Positions 33,201 to 41,121 of a stretch of DNA of 41,121 nt are shown piece after piece (positions within the stretch are counted from its first letter, which is position 1; the number at the start of each line of letters is the position of its first letter). The position numbers and the translations under genes were made by a program. This DNA is from a bacterium (lineage in GTDB: Bacteria; B130-G9). The stretch spans positions 1 through 41,121 of the forward strand of contig DATLAJ010000141.1 in the NCBI GenBank assembly GCA_035527515.1, given 5' to 3'. The notes beneath the pieces were generated by a model. That model did not search any database, was not told the DNA's origin, and saw only the letters and a program-made list of their open reading frames with translations.

Positions 33201-36200
33201 CTTCGCCGTTGCGACGGATGGGACGCTGAAGTGGTCCTATCATACGCCGGACGCGGTCTCTGCAACGCCCGCGCTGACATACGACGAGAAGATATTTTTT
33301 GGGACAGAGGGTGGCCAGCTCTATGCCCTGAACAGCGATGGGACGCAGGCCTGGGTTTATGACGGAGCGCTAGGCAGCGCGATCCACGCCGGAGTTACTG
33401 TCAACCGAGTGGAGAACTACACCATCTATTTCGGGGCCGACGACGGCACACTCTATGCCGTCAACGGAGACGGCACTGCGAAGTGGCAATATGCGTGTCC
33501 TGTTCCGGATGAGATTACCGGCACAATCATGGTGGGCGAGCTAGAAAACATCTATTTCGGCGGCGGCTGCGGCACGTTCTACGTATTGTTCCCTGACGGG
33601 ACGCTGGCCTGGAGCTACAACAGCGGCCTTGCGGACAACAGGATGGCCGCGGCTATGGCCACGGACGGCTCCATCTACTTCGGGACCTCGACGAGGCGCT
33701 TTTGCTGCGTTGACCCTCCTGCGCCTCCTGACATGCCCACTTCGGGCACACTTCGCTGGGAGGTCATCATGCCGGCGAGCGTCTATTCGGTGCCAGTGAT
33801 CGCTCCGGACGGGACTGTGTTCTTCGGGTGCGACGACGGCATCATCTATTCCATAGACCAACACAGCACAGCGACAACGATTGTCTATGATGTTGGAGCT
33901 CCCATCCGGTCTGCGCTCGTCATGGACGGTGCGGGACATATTTATTTTGGAGCGGACAGCAACAGATACTATTGTATAACGCAGGCAGGGGACCTGGGCT
34001 GGGAGACCGAGGACCTGAACGAGCCGCCGGCGTTTTCTTGCGCGATCGACAGGAATGGGACGTTCTATTGGGCGAAGCCGGACGGCAAGCTGGTGACCTA
34101 CAACGACATGGTTGTGGCAGATATTTATGCGCCTGCCTCGGACTGCTGGTCTCCGACGTTTGCGAACGCCTCAACTGTCCCGATAGTGGTTGGTTTCAGT
34201 TCTTGGGATGTGGGAGTTCGCAAGACGGGGATCGCCTACACGGAGCTTTGGTATTCTCATGATGGCGGGCCGTGGGCTGCGAGCGGGCTGGATGCCAAGC
34301 TTGGGACGAGCGGGCAGTTTGTGTTCATGCCTTCAGCCGAGGGTGTGTTCGGTTTCGCGACGGTGGCGTACGACAACGCCACTCCCCCGAACGCCGAGAT
34401 TGTGTTTCTGCCCAAGACCACAACGGTCTTTGACGCTACGGTCCCGACATCGCTTTGTGCTGTGGAGCATTACGTGGTCAGCAAGGATGATATTGATGTT
34501 GGCTTTACGCTTGAGGACTACCTGAGCGGGCCGGCCAAGACGAGGCTTTGGCTGCGGTTTAATGATGGAACGTGGTTCTACACTGGCCTTGAGGAGACGG
34601 GCGGTTCGGGCAGCTTTGTTATCACGCTGCCGGAGGATGCTAACGGCAGCTACTACTTCTTGACTCAGGGCGTCGATAACGCTGAGAACTGGGAGCAGGC
34701 GCCCTCGGGGGCGAGCGAGCCGGAGACATGGCTGATCTACGACACGGTGCCGCCGACCTCGGCTTGCACAGCGCCGCTTGATGCGGATACCGCGCCGATT
34801 GCTGTGAGCTATACATCGGGGGATGCGGGCAGCGGGGTGGACAACGTGTCGCTCTACTATACGTATAATAGTGATGGTTCGGACCTGAGCGCCTGGCGTC
34901 GGTATCCGGCGACTGGTGCAGCCCCGGCGGGCACAATTGAGTTTACTCCGCGGGCACAGTCTCCCTGGAACGAAGGTCCTGGGCAGTATCTGTTCGCGTC
35001 CTCTGCGCAGGATAAGTGCGGCAATGTGGAGGATTTCGGCAGGGCGATAAGTGAGGGCAATGTTGCAACAACGAGTTACACGCCCGAGCTCCCGACAAGC
35101 ACGGCCTCGTGTGATGCTTACACGAGCTCGCTGCCGATCACGATAGATTACGTGGCGACGGACAGAAGCGGGATGGGCATTGCAAGCGTCAGCCTCTACT
35201 ATGCGCTTGAGGGTCAGATAGAGCTGTTCACTGGGCGGACTGATTATGGTGTTGACCATGGGACGTTTGCCTACAGCGGTCCTTCCGGCAATCCGCTGTT
35301 GGACGGGGCTTACAGGTTCAGGGTCAAGGTGCAAGACATGGCCGGAGGTGTGCAGAATGACGGTCTTGGTACATGCACAATACTTCTGGACCGGAATGCT
35401 GGGACTTCGAGGGCCAGCGGGCCAGCGTACTCGACCGGCGGGATTATTCCGATCGAGTATACGGCTTGGGACGATTTCTCCGGCGTTGATACTGTTACGG
35501 TGTTTTATCGTCAACCGCCTGGTGGCTGGATGAGCCCGATGGTAGTTGGCCACGGGGAGTTCGGTGTGATTGATTTCGACCCCAGCGCGGGTGATGGTCT
35601 ATATGAGTTCTACTCGATGATGCAGGACAAGGCCGGGAACGCTGAGGCTGTGCCTGACGTTCCGGATTTCACCACGATTCGGGATACGGTTCCGCCCTTA
35701 ACGTTAGCAGTTGTGCCTCTTTTGGTGAGGGAGTCACCAGTCGAGGTTCAGTATCAATCAGAGGCAGATCTTTCGGGGATTGCGAGAGTTGACCTGCTCT
35801 TCGTGCCGCCTGGCGGAAGTGGCTGGATTGAGTCGGGGCTTTCGAGCACGGCCCCAGCGGGCTTCTTCTATTTCGATTTGGGCTATGGAGAGGGGCTTTA
35901 CAAGATAGTTACGAGGGCGACCGATAATGCGGGCAACTTGGAGCTACTGTCGTCCTGGGCTGAGGTAAAGTTCGATGCTACGGCTCCTTTAAGCAGCTGT
36001 TCAGGGCCATACGCAACGGCAAGTGCGCCTCTTAACATTGACTTCAACGCTAGCGATGCCGTCTCTGGTGTGCTCGATGTCCAGCTCTGGTATCGATACG
36101 CGCCGATGATCGGCCATGTGACGGGCGATTGGACGGCGCTTGCGACTCCTGCGACGGTAGCCAGCGGGACATTTTTGTTCGCTGCTCCGCTTGGGGCGGG

Positions 36201-38205
36201 GATTTATGATTTCTACACGCTGTCGCATGATGTTGCGGGCAATTGCGAGCCAGAGCCTGTTGCCTTAACGCCGCCAAAGGCGACAGTTCGCTATGACACG
36301 ACGCCGCCGGTCTCATACAGTCAGGTCTGCGTTATCACTGGGGCGGATGAGCGAGAATGCTCAACGGTTCGTTTCGTTAGGGGACTGCCGTTTATAGTCT
36401 CGTTTTCGACAATCGACGACATTAGCCGTGTGGACAGCACCACGGTTTATTATCGTTTCAACGGAGGCGTGTGGACGGATATTGGTTGGACGGCGTACAA
36501 GCCGATTGGCGAGTTCGTATTCGATATAGACCGGGGTGTTGGGGCCTACGACTTCACAACCATCAGCACGGACGCGGCCGGCAATCAGGAGCTTCTGTCA
36601 GAAGAGGCGGAGTGCACGGCGCATATTGATCTTCACGCGCCCTCCTCATCGTGCGCTTCGGATGAGTATGCTTCTGGTGCGACCATAGACGTGCGTTACA
36701 GTGCTGAGGACGACAGTGGCTTCGTTGATACAGAGCTTCATTTTAGAGAGAACGGGGGACAGTGGGGCGATTCAGGTTTGGTGGGCCACGCTACATTAGG
36801 GACGCTATCATTTGCACCTGAGGAGGATGGTACGTACGACTTCTTCACGCGCGCGGTCGATCTGGCGGGTCGCCCGGAGATCATGAAGAACGAGGCTGAG
36901 TGCACTACGATCTACGACACAACCGATCCATTCTCGTTCGTGAGCGTGCCGGCTTATGTGTCAGCAGCGACCATAACGGACCTCGAATGCACCGGCACTG
37001 ACAACCTTTCTGGGATCGCCGATATGCGGATATATTCCCGGTTTGAATCGGACGACTTCGCGTTCACCGGGCTCGAGACAAACGCGGCTCACGAGACGTT
37101 TACGTATCACTGGCCTGAGGGCGAGGGTAGATATGAGTTGTTCTCGATTGCGAAGGACAAGGCCGGGAACGTTCAGGCGACGCCTCCTTCGGTTATGCCT
37201 TGTTACGTTGACATGACGCCGCCATCGAGTTCATGTATAGAAGTTCGCATCTATGGCGCGATAATGATGGTTCAGTATACGGTCGTGGACAATCTCGCCG
37301 GCGTCGGGCGAGATAAGGACCTTCAGTTGTGGTTCAGCCATGATGGCGGCGATTGGCAGCAGGCCACGAAGGCTACGACTGCGTTCCCGATTAGTAGGTG
37401 GTTTATGTTTACACCACCTGAGCAGGGCGGGCAGTATTCGTTCTACACAATCGCGGTGGACAGAGCCGGCAACGTTGAGGCAGCGCCGGCAGTGGCAGAT
37501 ATCAGTTATACTTTTGGCGAGCTGAAGCCATTTCCCACCTCGTTGGACTTTGGTAAGGTGATTGTTGGCCGAAGCAGCATCCGGAACCTACAGCTGATAA
37601 ACGTCGGGGAGAGCGACGTAAGCGTTACGGCTGCGGTTGCGGTGAGCCCCGAGGGTGTTGTGTCGGAGCAGTTCAAGGTGATCAGCAGGATTCCATTCAC
37701 CGTGCCTGCCGAGGACTACAGCATCATTACCGTGAGATTCACCCCAGCAACCCTGGGCACCATCAGTGCGGTTCTGCGGGTGAGTTGGCAAGAGATCGGG
37801 TCCTTCAGAGGCGGCGCGACCTATGTTGACATGGTCGGTTTTGGCGACGAGCTCTCAGAGCCGACGATCGCCATCGAGGCGACTTCCGCCGGCGAGAAAG
37901 GCGATGAGGAGATGGTTCTTCTCGCCTCGCTGAGAAACCCCGGCGCGAGCCGCGAGGTTGAGGCGTTTGTTGCTGTCGAGGACACTGCGGGGAATCTCTG
38001 GTTCTGGCCAGAATGGAGCACTGAGGTGTCCGGCGTCCCGCTATTCCTTTCCGAGGGCTTCGAGGTGTCCGGTTACGAGCTTCTGAGGATTCCACTTGCT
38101 AGTGTTACACCGGGCAGCTACACGTTCTATGCGGCGCTTGCTGTGCCGGGGACGAGGTTTGAGTTTATTGGTTCGATATCGACTTCGCATTTTCAGGCCG
38201 ATTGA
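30262..38205 (+). CDS. Giant secreted Reg_prop / PQQ-propeller / Ig-module protein, paralogue C
   Basis: 2647 residues from the ATG at 30262, preferred because GGAGG lies 9 nt upstream, as in its neighbours; an in-frame ATG at 30241 would add seven residues. A signal peptide (MLRSRIVAVGLVFALMSVLVFAG) leads to a Gly/Pro linker with six consecutive prolines. Then follow about 14 Reg_prop blades (47-698), a Y_Y_Y-like domain (701-801), a PPC domain (804-923, 'DPYEWDDSC...DEDWFAF'), an eight-bladed PQQ-like propeller (924-1288, 'YFGTSDNSLFAV', 'YFGADDGTLYAVN'), eleven Ig-like modules (1289-2418), an ASH domain (2419-2530, 'LDFGKVIVGRSS') and the shared C-terminal domain (2531-2647). Unlike B, the PQQ propeller passes straight into the modules without a second Y_Y_Y-like domain. 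The gap after B is about 60 bp. Function is unknown. Confidence 0.92.
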   Translation: MLRSRIVAVGLVFALMSVLVFAGTGMAKIKGGSGPPPPPPGDSGWRAYTDMNHTTCAVEVSGRVWVGTGYAGLAVYDVTTAALLAKYHGVKDALSAPETIVHLVDLPSDCILDITTQNGIVWAATDQGLVRINPAGPTFKTYTRLTSGLSSDYIRRIMLGANPDEPSRIYFMTDYGVCSATYDYGVDDWNDDWEYFNSWRYPEFVSDNVFCIGFEQCADERVFFGTDCGVMVFDPSMPEADPMRWFCWDSSNSGLPSNLVIDVAFAECRELFFATDDGLAALEDGQWRVYTQASTAALGLLDDQIARMIVDPTDDTVFWLATGRGVNTYDRVGDAWTTYVSGETGLCNNEVRDIEFVSSVPYFATEYGACRKVGGVWRTYLDPLAFRGCVSALGFYAHEDLMFLGTYGGGLYILSDSNPASPDWTHYFAGDGSGLPSNFITAIDMVDDEDYVMFLGTDEGFAVGEGDYDDLDFTTYNMSNTSGGLISNAVTAVAAYEQDDELALIGTQHGLAVYDNRFPSQGLRWTFDTVESSDGGLADNWVNDIAVSRDGSTFWLATMWGASSYDPIADVWQTFRTTNSGLISDIVFCVDVDPEGNPWFGTMRGVCTCAPDGTNWHSYRKNNTGLASDIVLSIEVDYAGYVWAGTDAGLSCLNPGLGVCDYNYFADNSGLFSSRICSIDVDPYGNRWFGTQVGVSELLNQGPSLYGGVVTPDTGDRTTVFVYSVHYSDPECEGPVYIFARVDDTNYDMTLVDGDYCDGTWEYSTTLSAGNGHSYSFLAVEADWNIAVDGPYSGPTVSAAPYSPDPYEWDDSCMAATLLPTDGTWQDGHNLEPPGDEDWFAFDAEYNITYVIDVEDDADPDYAGNVYLYDLGDPCPGALLRQDLGGDEAHIVFPCLVTGRYYLKVEQANPAEMGAYKIRVYGPQWPMVQRDLERTGSAVGSGSATTNLLWIYTIPDDIITTAPVVDGQGNVYFGTSDNSLFAVATDGTLKWSYHTPDAVSATPALTYDEKIFFGTEGGQLYALNSDGTQAWVYDGALGSAIHAGVTVNRVENYTIYFGADDGTLYAVNGDGTAKWQYACPVPDEITGTIMVGELENIYFGGGCGTFYVLFPDGTLAWSYNSGLADNRMAAAMATDGSIYFGTSTRRFCCVDPPAPPDMPTSGTLRWEVIMPASVYSVPVIAPDGTVFFGCDDGIIYSIDQHSTATTIVYDVGAPIRSALVMDGAGHIYFGADSNRYYCITQAGDLGWETEDLNEPPAFSCAIDRNGTFYWAKPDGKLVTYNDMVVADIYAPASDCWSPTFANASTVPIVVGFSSWDVGVRKTGIAYTELWYSHDGGPWAASGLDAKLGTSGQFVFMPSAEGVFGFATVAYDNATPPNAEIVFLPKTTTVFDATVPTSLCAVEHYVVSKDDIDVGFTLEDYLSGPAKTRLWLRFNDGTWFYTGLEETGGSGSFVITLPEDANGSYYFLTQGVDNAENWEQAPSGASEPETWLIYDTVPPTSACTAPLDADTAPIAVSYTSGDAGSGVDNVSLYYTYNSDGSDLSAWRRYPATGAAPAGTIEFTPRAQSPWNEGPGQYLFASSAQDKCGNVEDFGRAISEGNVATTSYTPELPTSTASCDAYTSSLPITIDYVATDRSGMGIASVSLYYALEGQIELFTGRTDYGVDHGTFAYSGPSGNPLLDGAYRFRVKVQDMAGGVQNDGLGTCTILLDRNAGTSRASGPAYSTGGIIPIEYTAWDDFSGVDTVTVFYRQPPGGWMSPMVVGHGEFGVIDFDPSAGDGLYEFYSMMQDKAGNAEAVPDVPDFTTIRDTVPPLTLAVVPLLVRESPVEVQYQSEADLSGIARVDLLFVPPGGSGWIESGLSSTAPAGFFYFDLGYGEGLYKIVTRATDNAGNLELLSSWAEVKFDATAPLSSCSGPYATASAPLNIDFNASDAVSGVLDVQLWYRYAPMIGHVTGDWTALATPATVASGTFLFAAPLGAGIYDFYTLSHDVAGNCEPEPVALTPPKATVRYDTTPPVSYSQVCVITGADERECSTVRFVRGLPFIVSFSTIDDISRVDSTTVYYRFNGGVWTDIGWTAYKPIGEFVFDIDRGVGAYDFTTISTDAAGNQELLSEEAECTAHIDLHAPSSSCASDEYASGATIDVRYSAEDDSGFVDTELHFRENGGQWGDSGLVGHATLGTLSFAPEEDGTYDFFTRAVDLAGRPEIMKNEAECTTIYDTTDPFSFVSVPAYVSAATITDLECTGTDNLSGIADMRIYSRFESDDFAFTGLETNAAHETFTYHWPEGEGRYELFSIAKDKAGNVQATPPSVMPCYVDMTPPSSSCIEVRIYGAIMMVQYTVVDNLAGVGRDKDLQLWFSHDGGDWQQATKATTAFPISRWFMFTPPEQGGQYSFYTIAVDRAGNVEAAPAVADISYTFGELKPFPTSLDFGKVIVGRSSIRNLQLINVGESDVSVTAAVAVSPEGVVSEQFKVISRIPFTVPAEDYSIITVRFTPATLGTISAVLRVSWQEIGSFRGGATYVDMVGFGDELSEPTIAIEATSAGEKGDEEMVLLASLRNPGASREVEAFVAVEDTAGNLWFWPEWSTEVSGVPLFLSEGFEVSGYELLRIPLASVTPGSYTFYAALAVPGTRFEFIGSISTSHFQAD

Positions 38206-38307
38206 TTCTGTTCTTGGCCAGTTAATGGTTTTCAGTTGTAGATAAGTGTGATGGAAGATATGAAGTAAGTGGACTTCTCGTAACGGTTGATGTAGGAGGG
38301 TTTTCCT

Positions 38308-41121
38308 ATGCTATCAAGGTGGCGGTTAGTCGTTCTTGTCTCGGCGATTGCCAGCATATTGGCTGTCTCTGCGGTGGGCATGTTTTGGCAGCATTTTGTC
38401 AATAGTGATGACATCAGGGCGATCGTTCTAGATGGCGACGAGCTCTGGGCGGGAACGCAGAAGGGCGGCCTGCTGCATTTTTACGATATGACAGGGGCAG
38501 CAGCTTCGATAGAGCGCTGGACTGTTGAGGATGGTCTGCCAACCAACAACATCTCTGCGCTTGCGCACACGATAGACGCGATGTGGGACGAGGAGCTGTT
38601 CTGGCTCGGCACCGATGGTTACGGTCTGCTGGCTTTCGAGCCCATTGCGGGGAACATTGTTGACTCGTTCACAATATCCAACTCGGACATCCCTTCCGAT
38701 AATGTTCAGGCGCTCGGCACGGCAGGGATAGGCTTCATGCACGAGGTCTGGGTCGGAACTGATAACGGGCTTGCCCTTCTTCAGTACATGCTGGGCACGG
38801 ACGCCTGGATCAACTTCACGAGCGCTGACGGGCTTCCCGCGGATGACGTCAGTATCATGTCAGTTTTTGACGATTCATCGGGCGTAATATGGTTTGGTTC
38901 GGTCGGAACGGGGCTCGTCTTTTATAGGCAGATGGGCATGCCTCCTTTCGGGTATTGGGACACCACAAACAGCGAGTTGCCTAGCAACAATGTCAACGCG
39001 GTCGCTCGCACAGGTCAGCCGGGGCTAGGGGACATAGTTTTCTGCGGGATGGATGACTATGGACTCGTGGGGCTGTGGGCGGAGGACAATCCGATAGGCA
39101 GCGCGGGCACAATTGCCAGATACCCACTAGGCGATATGAATATTATCGGGCTTCGGTTTAACTCGATAGACGGTAGGCCAGGTTTGCCCTCCGATCGTGT
39201 TCTCTCGCTTGAGTTCGACGATGATAACAATCTGTGGGTCGGCACTGACGCAGGCGCAGTTTATTGGTGGGTCGTGAATCCCTCCGAAAGCACCATTACA
39301 ACGCAGACGGGTATCACGGGAGTCGTGAATGACATAGCGGCCACCGGTGTTACCTTGCTTCCTTTTGACACAACTGTTTACTTCGGCACGGACTGGCGGC
39401 TTTGGGACCGCTATTTCGACGCCGGTCAGGGCGGCTACACCGTCGGCAGCTTTGAGTATGAGGGTGCACCCCCTAGTAACTATATCCCATCCGTCTATTC
39501 CACAGCTGACGGGAGCTACGAAGATGTCTGGGTCGCCACGGACCGCGGCGCAAGCTCGTTCGATGGAACGAGTTGGACAACGTGGACTGTGGACGATGGT
39601 CTTCCGGCGACGGCGACGGTCGTCAGGCCAGACGGGACTACGGTGTATATAGGGACTGAGGATGGGCTTGTCGTCCTCGATTCTGGGACTGGGGCAATAA
39701 CGGTCTATTCCTCGCCACCACTTCCGGGCAGCTACGTCAATGACGTCGAGGTGAGTGGCGCGCAGGTCCTCGTTGCCACGGATAACGGCGGCGCGAGCTT
39801 CCCTGGCGGCCCGCCATTCACCAATTTCTTACTCGGCTATGACCTCACTTCAATCGCAGTCGATGGCGATGGCGAGCAGTGGTTCGGCAGCGACGGCGAT
39901 GGCCTCTTCAGGGGGACTGGCGGGTTCCGCTACGATATGTCCGGCAGCGGCATTCTCTCTGATAATGTGAGGGATGTTGCGGCCATCGGCGACAATATAA
40001 TTTACGTCGCCACGGATAACGGCGTGTCGCGCCTCAACAAAGACACTCTGGTTTGGACCAATTATCAGATGCTCGATCTCATCTCAGATGACGTGCGTTG
40101 CATCGCGGTCGATCCTCAGGGGCTCCGTCCGTCCGGCTATGACATATTCCCGTTCAGCGAGCACGTCCTATTCGGGACGCCAGATGGTGTGACCAGGCTC
40201 TTCAGATATGCAGACGCATCTGGTTACAGTTACGAGTTCTGGTCGGACTTCGTCCACGATTCCGCCGCTGACCTATCAGAGTCGATTCTGAGCGACAACG
40301 TCTTCGCCGCCAACGTTTTCAGCGGCCGTTTGACCGGGGCAGGTTTTCCCGATGATTTCACAATGAGCTGGTTTGGCCATGATTATGGTGCGTCGTATAG
40401 GGCGCAGGGGCTGCCAGTCTTGTCGAACGGGACGACTTGGGTCTCTGTGGAGGAGAACACCAATCTGAGCGTGGATGTCTATTACGAGGATGAAGAGGGG
40501 CAGGGCCCAATGAGTCCGCCGAACGTTTATCTCTCGAACGATAACGTGAGCGGTCCTTACGATACACGTTGGCCCATGTCCCCGCTGGGCGTTGAGAATC
40601 CGGGCACCTGGCGGAGCACTTTCAGCATGGACCGCGGTCGTTACTTCTACTATTACTATTTTGTTGACGACGACTACACGGTGGCTTGGCTGCCAAGTGG
40701 CAACGGCTACTACAACGGCATTTACTGCCACGACCAATATGAGGACGACAGCTTCTGCGACCTTGCGAACACAATCACCGTGCTTCAGCCGGGCGACTTG
40801 GCGTCTGTGTTCAACCACAGCCTCATTCTCACACCATTGGAGCAGGACCGCGATTGGTTCGTTACCGACATGCCGCTCACCAGCGGTTGGTATTACCACG
40901 TCTGGACGTTCAATCTCGACAGGGCAGATACGGACGTTCAGGTCTGGTCCGGGCCAGACTGCGGCTCAGTCAGCTTTGTCACCGAGGACTTCGGCAACGG
41001 TGGTGCTGTTGATTTCTGGTTTGAGAGCAATGATTCTGACTACCATTACCTAATGGTCAGGGATGGGCATCCCTGGACCTCTGGTCCTGTTCCCATCTCA
41101 TACTATTATGATGTGGCGATC
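38308..41121 (+). CDS. Giant secreted Reg_prop protein, paralogue D (partial, C-terminus beyond window)
   Basis: Reading from the ATG at 38308 gives 938 codons without a stop to the window edge. AGGAGGG lies 7 nt upstream. A signal peptide is clear (MLSRWRLVVLVSAIASILAVSAVG). About 14 Reg_prop blades follow (28-708; 'LWVGTDAGAVYWW', 'VWVATDRGASSFDG', 'IYVATDNGVSRLN'), then a Y_Y_Y-like domain (709-805, 'GRYFYYYYFVDDD') and the start of a PPC-like domain (from about 808, 'YEDDSFCDLAN', 'QDRDWF') that is cut off. By analogy with B and C, a PQQ propeller, Ig modules, an ASH domain and the shared C-terminus would be expected beyond the edge, but this is inference. The gap from paralogue C is 102 bp with no obvious terminator, so it probably belongs to the same transcription unit. 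Confidence 0.9.
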   Translation, partial: MLSRWRLVVLVSAIASILAVSAVGMFWQHFVNSDDIRAIVLDGDELWAGTQKGGLLHFYDMTGAAASIERWTVEDGLPTNNISALAHTIDAMWDEELFWLGTDGYGLLAFEPIAGNIVDSFTISNSDIPSDNVQALGTAGIGFMHEVWVGTDNGLALLQYMLGTDAWINFTSADGLPADDVSIMSVFDDSSGVIWFGSVGTGLVFYRQMGMPPFGYWDTTNSELPSNNVNAVARTGQPGLGDIVFCGMDDYGLVGLWAEDNPIGSAGTIARYPLGDMNIIGLRFNSIDGRPGLPSDRVLSLEFDDDNNLWVGTDAGAVYWWVVNPSESTITTQTGITGVVNDIAATGVTLLPFDTTVYFGTDWRLWDRYFDAGQGGYTVGSFEYEGAPPSNYIPSVYSTADGSYEDVWVATDRGASSFDGTSWTTWTVDDGLPATATVVRPDGTTVYIGTEDGLVVLDSGTGAITVYSSPPLPGSYVNDVEVSGAQVLVATDNGGASFPGGPPFTNFLLGYDLTSIAVDGDGEQWFGSDGDGLFRGTGGFRYDMSGSGILSDNVRDVAAIGDNIIYVATDNGVSRLNKDTLVWTNYQMLDLISDDVRCIAVDPQGLRPSGYDIFPFSEHVLFGTPDGVTRLFRYADASGYSYEFWSDFVHDSAADLSESILSDNVFAANVFSGRLTGAGFPDDFTMSWFGHDYGASYRAQGLPVLSNGTTWVSVEENTNLSVDVYYEDEEGQGPMSPPNVYLSNDNVSGPYDTRWPMSPLGVENPGTWRSTFSMDRGRYFYYYYFVDDDYTVAWLPSGNGYYNGIYCHDQYEDDSFCDLANTITVLQPGDLASVFNHSLILTPLEQDRDWFVTDMPLTSGWYYHVWTFNLDRADTDVQVWSGPDCGSVSFVTEDFGNGGAVDFWFESNDSDYHYLMVRDGHPWTSGPVPISYYYDVAI

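Overview
The window is chromosomal DNA from a bacterium, probably an uncultured lineage. It has bacterial-type seryl- and phenylalanyl-tRNA synthetases, RsmA/KsgA, tRNA genes with encoded CCA, Shine-Dalgarno sites and sigma70-like promoters. Several housekeeping genes start with TTG or GTG. The phylum cannot be fixed from the sequence. Very large secreted proteins built from two-component-regulator (Reg_prop) propellers, Ig-like modules and ASH domains, together with dense intergenic palindromes, suit a candidate-phylum bacterium with a complex surface, but that is inference.

Layout. Positions 1-1615 (minus strand) hold a secreted multidomain protein cut by the left edge and a small exported protein. 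Positions 1616-8188 are gene-sparse: two membrane proteins of unknown function (2968-4635 plus, 5368-7500 minus) and a possible small membrane ORF sit among palindromic repeats, a perfect 21-bp-arm hairpin and a 355-bp tandem duplication that copied the 3' end of the 5368-7500 gene. Positions 8189-16663 are the housekeeping block: serS, then on the minus strand tRNA-Gln(CTG), tRNA-Glu(CTC), rsmA, a PP-loop ATPase and an HDOD signalling protein, then a calcium/cation antiporter and a pheT lacking its tRNA-binding OB domain.

Positions 16664-41121 are the remarkable part: a good promoter followed by four consecutive same-strand genes for giant secreted paralogues (about 1852, 2536, 2647 and at least 938 residues, the last cut by the right edge). 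The three complete proteins share one plan: signal peptide, 14 or 21 Reg_prop blades (multiples of seven), a Y_Y_Y-like beta domain, in two of them a PPC domain plus an eight-bladed PQQ-like propeller, then 6, 9 or 11 Ig-like modules, an ASH domain and a shared C-terminal domain of about 115 residues. No kinase, DNA-binding domain or trailing membrane helix is attached, so these look like free or surface-held beta-propeller proteins rather than hybrid two-component sensors. Their short spacing suggests one operon making a set of related, modular surface or secreted proteins. Their function is unknown, and they are the best candidate here for an undescribed system.
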